64,000 nt of DNA, from positions 25,421,001 through 25,485,000 of the forward strand of contig NC_079885.1 of the NCBI RefSeq assembly GCF_029227915.1, given 5' to 3'. The DNA comes from Hydractinia symbiolongicarpus (Eukaryota > Cnidaria > Hydrozoa > Anthoathecata > Hydractiniidae). This document shows positions 59,780 through 64,000 of this stretch, one piece after another (the first letter of the stretch is position 1; every line of letters begins with the position of its first letter). The position numbers and the translations under genes were made by a program. Below the pieces are notes generated by a model. The model was not told the DNA's origin. It did not search any database and worked only from the letters and a program-made list of their open reading frames with translations.

Positions 59780-60263
59780 AACATTCAAGTATTGGGATTT
59801 AGAGATAAACAAACTAATATTTAACGTTTTTTGAGTTTTGCTTTTGTTAACAAAATATAGGTGTATTTACAGCATAAAAAATATTAACAACTTTTCAACA
59901 GGAAGACAAAAAGTCACAACAAGATGTGTATGCAAATGAGCAAAATTATAAAAGTCTAAGCTTCATGCTTTATGAGATTTTTTTGTAAAACTGGGATAAA
60001 AAATATTTATGCTAAAGCCCACAAAAAACAAAAAAACAAAACGAACTCATATATACACGTTTTTTTTATAAGAACAAAGTATTCAAATTTAAAAAGTTAA
60101 GAACGTTTGAAGGTCTTTCTTCAAGTTAGTGTTCTTATACAAAAAACGTGTATGTAACATAAGGGTATGCAACCAAAATTTAAAAAACCTTTTATACACA
60201 GTAACTAAAAGACTATATCCAAGTAATATATTACGAAAAACAACCTTCAAATATTCATTTCAA
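59780..60263. other. Intergenic region between converging genes, with hairpin
   Basis: Between the two stop codons. Contains inverted arms TACACGTTTTTTTTATAAG (60053-60075, continuing to AAC) and GTTCTTATACAAAAAACGTG (60131-60152), separated by about 55 bp, which could form a stem at the 3' ends of both transcripts. Both 3' untranslated regions must lie here. Confidence 0.6.
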
Positions 60264-62776
60264 TTAAATCTCTCCAAAACCACTACAAAATTTTATTGCA
60301 GTTTTCATTGCCTGTCCAACATTTTTTACTGGTAAGACAACAGTCCTTGAACAGGTTGACACCTTAGGAAGCACAATGTCCTCTTCAAAATTTATATCTA
60401 AAGGGTCATCCAATCCATGAGGTGGGATACGGTCAAATCCAGTAAAGAAAAACAATATATCTTCTAGAGATATACCAACATGATCACCGTTTGCAACTTC
60501 AGCAAGATAAATTTCAAATTCACAAATTGCTGATTCAACCAAAGATCGTTTGTTAGATCCAAGTATACCATCACGATTAATTTTTAGTAATGCAACAAAC
60601 TCATTTAAAGTTATTGATTTATTGTTTACTTGGAGGTACTTTCTCATAAAAACGACATTGTCTGGTTCACCTAAGGCTGAGTCGATGCTCATCAAACCTT
60701 TTCGAAAGTGCTCAAGAGCATGGTATCTGCTAAATATAACATAATTTTTTGCAAACATCATTTTATCCTTTTCTTTATCGCCAGATGGCAAAATGTTATT
60801 ATCCAGCATTTCATCAAAATTCCCTTCTTCAATTTGTTGAAGTTTCGCTTGAAGTTCAGCATCATCAACATTTATAACATCATTAGATTCTTTCGAATAT
60901 AACGCATCAACAACACAAAAATGTAAACATTCTGGTCCTCTAGCAGAGTTCAAAATTGATAAACCTGTCAGTTGACCCAATTTGTAATATGTTTTCATTT
61001 CCAAATCCTGTGGAGCAGCCTTAAAGCACAGGGCAGATGTTGATCCAAAAAATAGACCTGGCACAAGGTTAAAGTACTTCATGCACAAAGTTAAAAATTC
61101 TTTATAAGGACCTCCAGCATCAGCAGCTGCTTCGCCAGCAAATCGTATAATAAAATCATGCTTTTCTGCATCAAATGATTGTTTTAATAGTATGTTCCAG
61201 AATTTATTCTGATCTCTTTGAACAATAATGTGGCGTGGAGACATTTGGATCAACCGTTTAAATTTAAACCGTTCCAACGCACACTTCAAAAAATCCATTT
61301 CACTCACATCTTTCTCTTCAACATTGTTTTGATTTAATTCAAAATCAGCTGGAATATCATTTGCAAAAAAGCGGTCAACTTCATCATCACCAAAAACTTC
61401 AGAGTTAATTTCATTACTTGTTTGACACACTGGTGGTTGGTTAAGACTAGGAGACCCTATGGAATGTCTAAATCTTATAGGGCGTTGCACATATCTTAAA
61501 GAAAAATGACTTATTCTAGCTTCTCGTAATGCGGCATTGTTTTCAGGATGGATTTCGGGTTCTTCCTCAACATCCCCTTCTTCTGCAACTATTTCATCTT
61601 CAACAACAATAACACTGTTGCTATGATCTTCCAAGTGAGAATGTGTTTCTTGATTCTGCTTTTCTTGGTCTGCTGATAAACTAGCCTGATACTCCAGATT
61701 CTGCTCACATCGAATACAGCTAATATGATACGTACAGGAGCAAACTTGACAAATGTTACCCTAGTAGTGAAAAACAAAACATGAATATGAATATATGTCG
61801 AAAATTATTGTTAACATTTATATATATTCAAAATATTTTGTTGGTGTCATCCTTAATATTAATAACTTTTTACCTATTACATAAGCCATTATGCACAGAC
61901 AAAAGGCTGTAAAAGAGTTTATATATAAAATAAATAACATCATTTATCACCTTTTCCTCAACTTCAATATCTGCAAATGTCTCAAAATCTCCATCACTTT
62001 CGTCACTTGGAATTTGAGATATCTTCAAAAACGAATCCAGGGTGAAAGAACTGTAACTTTTTGGATAATAGAGATATAACAGAATTGCTTTCTTTTTTTC
62101 TTTCTGTGATAAAGCATATTGTTCTAAGTTTTTAAAAGTACTCTCCATCTTTTTCCCATTATACTGAGCTAAGAATGTTTTTACTCTGTCTGGCACGTTG
62201 TATAAATTACGAGCTATAGTATGCATCTCTTCGTAAGTGCACATACGTTTGCAGTCGATGCTGTGAGATTTGTTTCTTTTAGCCACATAACATTTCTTTT
62301 CGTAACACTTTAACCCAAATGTCACTTTATATACCTCAAGAACTCTAATTTGCCTATTTTTCGAATCAATGCCAAAAACATGGTTTTTTTTCAATTGGTG
62401 TTTTAATTCTTCAGCCCTTTGTTCATATGATTTAATGGTGTTGGAAGTGGCAGTGAATTCTTGTTTGTATGCTAAAATGTCTCCATAAACGAGACCTATT
62501 TCTAACAGTTTTGCATCTGTGACATCAGACGCGACATTGTCGTCAATTTTGTAGCAAACAAACGATGGCAGAAGATAATCCAAGCTTCTGGATTTTAGAA
62601 AGTGTTGAATCTACAAAGTAATATGTAGGGATAAAAAATAAATGTAAGCTTAGCTAAATCTGTAAAATATGTAGAAAAGTAAGATTTTATACTCAATTAC
62701 AAACAGAAGTAAAAAAAACAGCTCATTTTATTACCTTGCTGTAGTTTTCGTTATCGACCACAACATTAGCTGCCAT
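60264..62776 (-). CDS. Transposon-borne SAM/Cys-rich/HECT E3 ubiquitin ligase-like protein
   Basis: Three exons join in frame at GT-AG sites: 62776-62735 (14 codons), 62610-61951 and 61760-60264, giving 732 residues. Residues ~12-66 look like a SAM domain (KIQHFLKSRSLDYLLPSF ... ELL-type end LLEIGLVYGDILAY). A Cys/Lys-rich region follows (GLKCYEKKCYVAKRNKSHSI). Exon 3 opens with a compact zinc-binding-like knot, C238-x2-C-x-C-x2-H-x2-C-x2-C, then an acidic linker (VVEDEIVAEEGDVEEE). The HECT domain spans ~410-732: RFAGEAAADAGGPYKEFLTL, PGLFFGSTSALCFKAAP, KLGQLTGLSILN, and the C-lobe end LPKVSTCSRTVVLPV with the thioester Cys at C704. Resembles the G2E3/HECT proteins linked to mobile elements in fish and invertebrates. 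Transcription starts just inside the right repeat array. Ubiquitin-ligase activity and targets are inferred. Confidence 0.85.
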
Positions 62777-62827
62777 GTTTGTTTATGTTTAAAAACGTGC
62801 ACAGAAGCATTTTGTTTAAGCCCAGTG

Positions 62828-63232
62828 TTATAAGTCGCGGCCGCTAGTTATAAGTCGCGGCCGCTAGTTATAAGTCGCGGCCGCTAGTTATAAGTCGCGG
62901 CCGCTAGTTATAAGTCGCGGCCGCTAGTTATTAGTCGCGGCCGCTAGTTACGTTTATAAGTCGCGGCCGCTAGTTATAAGTAGCGGCCGCCAGTTAAAAG
63001 TAGCAGGCCGCCAGTTATAAGTCGCGGCCGCTAGTTATAAGTCGCGGCCGCGCTTAACAAGATAACAATTTACAGACCACAGCCATAGAATTTAAATATT
63101 TTACGGACCAGATTCCGTCTATTTCTGGCGGTAGAACAAGCGGCCGCGACTTATAAACGTAACACGCGGCCGCTAGTTATAACTTGCGGCCGCAAGTTAT
63201 AAGTCGCGGCCGCGAGTTTTACCGCTAATTTT
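62828..63232. repeat. Right subterminal GCGGCCGC repeat array
   Basis: About fourteen GCGGCCGC octamers. The unit GCGGCCGCTAGTTATAAGTC (20 bp) is the reverse complement of the left unit, repeated in seven near-identical copies from 62,835, with variants such as a TTAT-to-ATTAG change, an ACGTTTATAAGTC insertion, and AGCAGGCCGCC. After a unique gap (63,060-63,140, containing CAGATTCCGTCTATTTCTGG) four more units lead into the terminal repeat. It sits just upstream of the HECT gene start at 62,776. Confidence 0.9.
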
Positions 63233-63287
63233 GCCGCCAGTTATGAACTAGAATCTAGTTTGTCCAATTCAGCCACGGTATCGGTTC

Positions 63288-64000
63288 GGATATTTTTTTT
63301 CTGTTTTTATCTGAATGTAATGCAGGTGGTTTTTAACGTCTAGACAACCTCGTTTCCAAGGTCTGTAAGATGTTTTTTAAACGGCAAGAAACCTGATTAG
63401 GAAATCCAACAAACCCTAATGAAAAATATAATTTTGTATCTCTCATTATACCAACCGCGGTATTACTTATTCTTATTCCTTATCCATTATTTTTAATTAT
63501 TCTTTTGAATTAATAGACTTTTATGCAGCGACAAAAACTCCATTCTGATTAAATTTAATCTCGTCAATTAAGTTGATTGAATTCTACCTTCGTAAAGAAA
63601 AAGTCACGACAGCGCATAAACAAAAGATGTTCAGTTTTTCTCATAGCCTGATTTAAAGTTGTTTTATTCTGTGTGAATTGTATAAAATACACCCTCTTTA
63701 CCAGGACTTTTAAATTTTTAAAAACGGGCACAGGCAGGTAATACTGTGAAGTTACGCAAATATTACGTACTTGTATGTGTGCGTTTCATCCTCATATAGA
63801 AAATACTACAGGACCTGGGATCAAGGTCAGATAGACATAAAGTTAACCTTGTTAATAGCAGTAGTACAGAAAATATAAATTTGTGAGTTTTGACATAAAA
63901 AATATGCTAGATGTTATTGTAAAGGCTTTTAAATGTCTGGTAGTAACAGGATATCAAAATATTTTGAAGTAAGATTTGGGAAGTGTGGATTAATATAAAC
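63288..64000. other. Right flank, no gene recognised
   Basis: AT-rich DNA. ACAACCTCGTTTCCAAGGTC near 63,340 is another loose match to the opening motif of dispersed repeats A and B. No coding or RNA gene recognised up to the window edge. Confidence 0.4.

Larger units (their letters stand above)
58181..63280. mobile_element. 5.1-kb IS3EU-like DNA transposon with integrase and HECT genes
   Basis: Left end TACCGTGGCTGAATTGG and right end CCAATTCAGCCACGGTA are exact inverted repeats over the first 52 bp, and similarity continues imperfectly into the GCGGCCGC arrays. The element is flanked by TCGGTTC at 58174-58180 and 63281-63287, a 7-bp direct repeat; because the terminus ends in TA and the left flank reads TATCGGTTC, the real duplication could be slightly shifted. 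It encodes an IS3/retroviral-type DDE integrase (plus) and a SAM/Cys-rich/HECT protein (minus), converging in the middle. From memory, the eukaryotic IS3EU superfamily has termini starting TA and duplications of about 6 bp, so it fits approximately. Near-perfect termini and open frames suggest recent activity. Confidence 0.88.

Overview
This is an AT-rich metazoan genomic window. Genes have spliced introns, untranslated intergenic DNA dominates, and there are many eukaryotic DNA transposons. The mix (claudin-type and FA2H-type host genes, IS3EU/Harbinger/hAT/Mutator-type elements, CR1/Jockey-type LINE, TTAGGG-like repeats) fits an early-branching animal. A cnidarian, perhaps a hydrozoan, is my best guess, but this is inference from gene style and not from a diagnostic marker.

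Layout. 1-2.4 kb: part of a Mutator-like transposase (minus strand, running off the left edge), a PIF/Harbinger nuclease first-exon fragment and an unassigned transposon-like fragment. 2.4-2.94 kb: a ~102-bp minisatellite. 5.6-6.5 kb: an orphan Gag fossil of an LTR retroelement (minus). 7.55-8.23 kb: a decayed OTU/vertnin-like transposon-borne gene. 10,495-16,814: a nearly complete PIF/Harbinger element whose nuclease and MADF-type DNA-binding protein face each other with interleaved exons. Its nuclease exon is interrupted by a hAT-like element (11,994-15,325) with a 5-bp target duplication. 17-33 kb: dispersed repeats, a telomere-like repeat inside an inverted-repeat element, tandem non-autonomous Helitron-like units and a claudin-like gene (24,064-23,505, minus). 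38.2-44.7 kb: a complete five-exon fatty acid 2-hydroxylase gene (minus). 49.8-50.1 kb: a second tandem Helitron-like array. 51.4-53.3 kb: a 5'-truncated LINE reverse transcriptase. 56.7-58.1 kb: a 28-bp minisatellite of about 50 units. 58,181-63,280: a 5.1-kb DNA transposon with near-identical termini.

The most striking object is the 58,181-63,280 element. It has 52-bp perfect terminal inverted repeats, a 7-bp flanking direct repeat, and arrays of 20-bp subterminal repeats built on GCGGCCGC. It carries two convergent genes: an IS3/retroviral-type DDE integrase and a spliced SAM/Cys-rich/HECT ubiquitin-ligase-like protein that keeps the HECT catalytic cysteine. Both reading frames are open, so the element looks young and possibly autonomous. 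The link between a transposase and an E3 ligase suggests the element manipulates host ubiquitin signalling, but that role is inference.

The two host genes that look functional are FA2H (cytochrome b5 plus hydroxylase domain with all histidine clusters) and the claudin-like four-membrane-span protein. Most of the rest is repeat-derived or shows nothing I can recognise.
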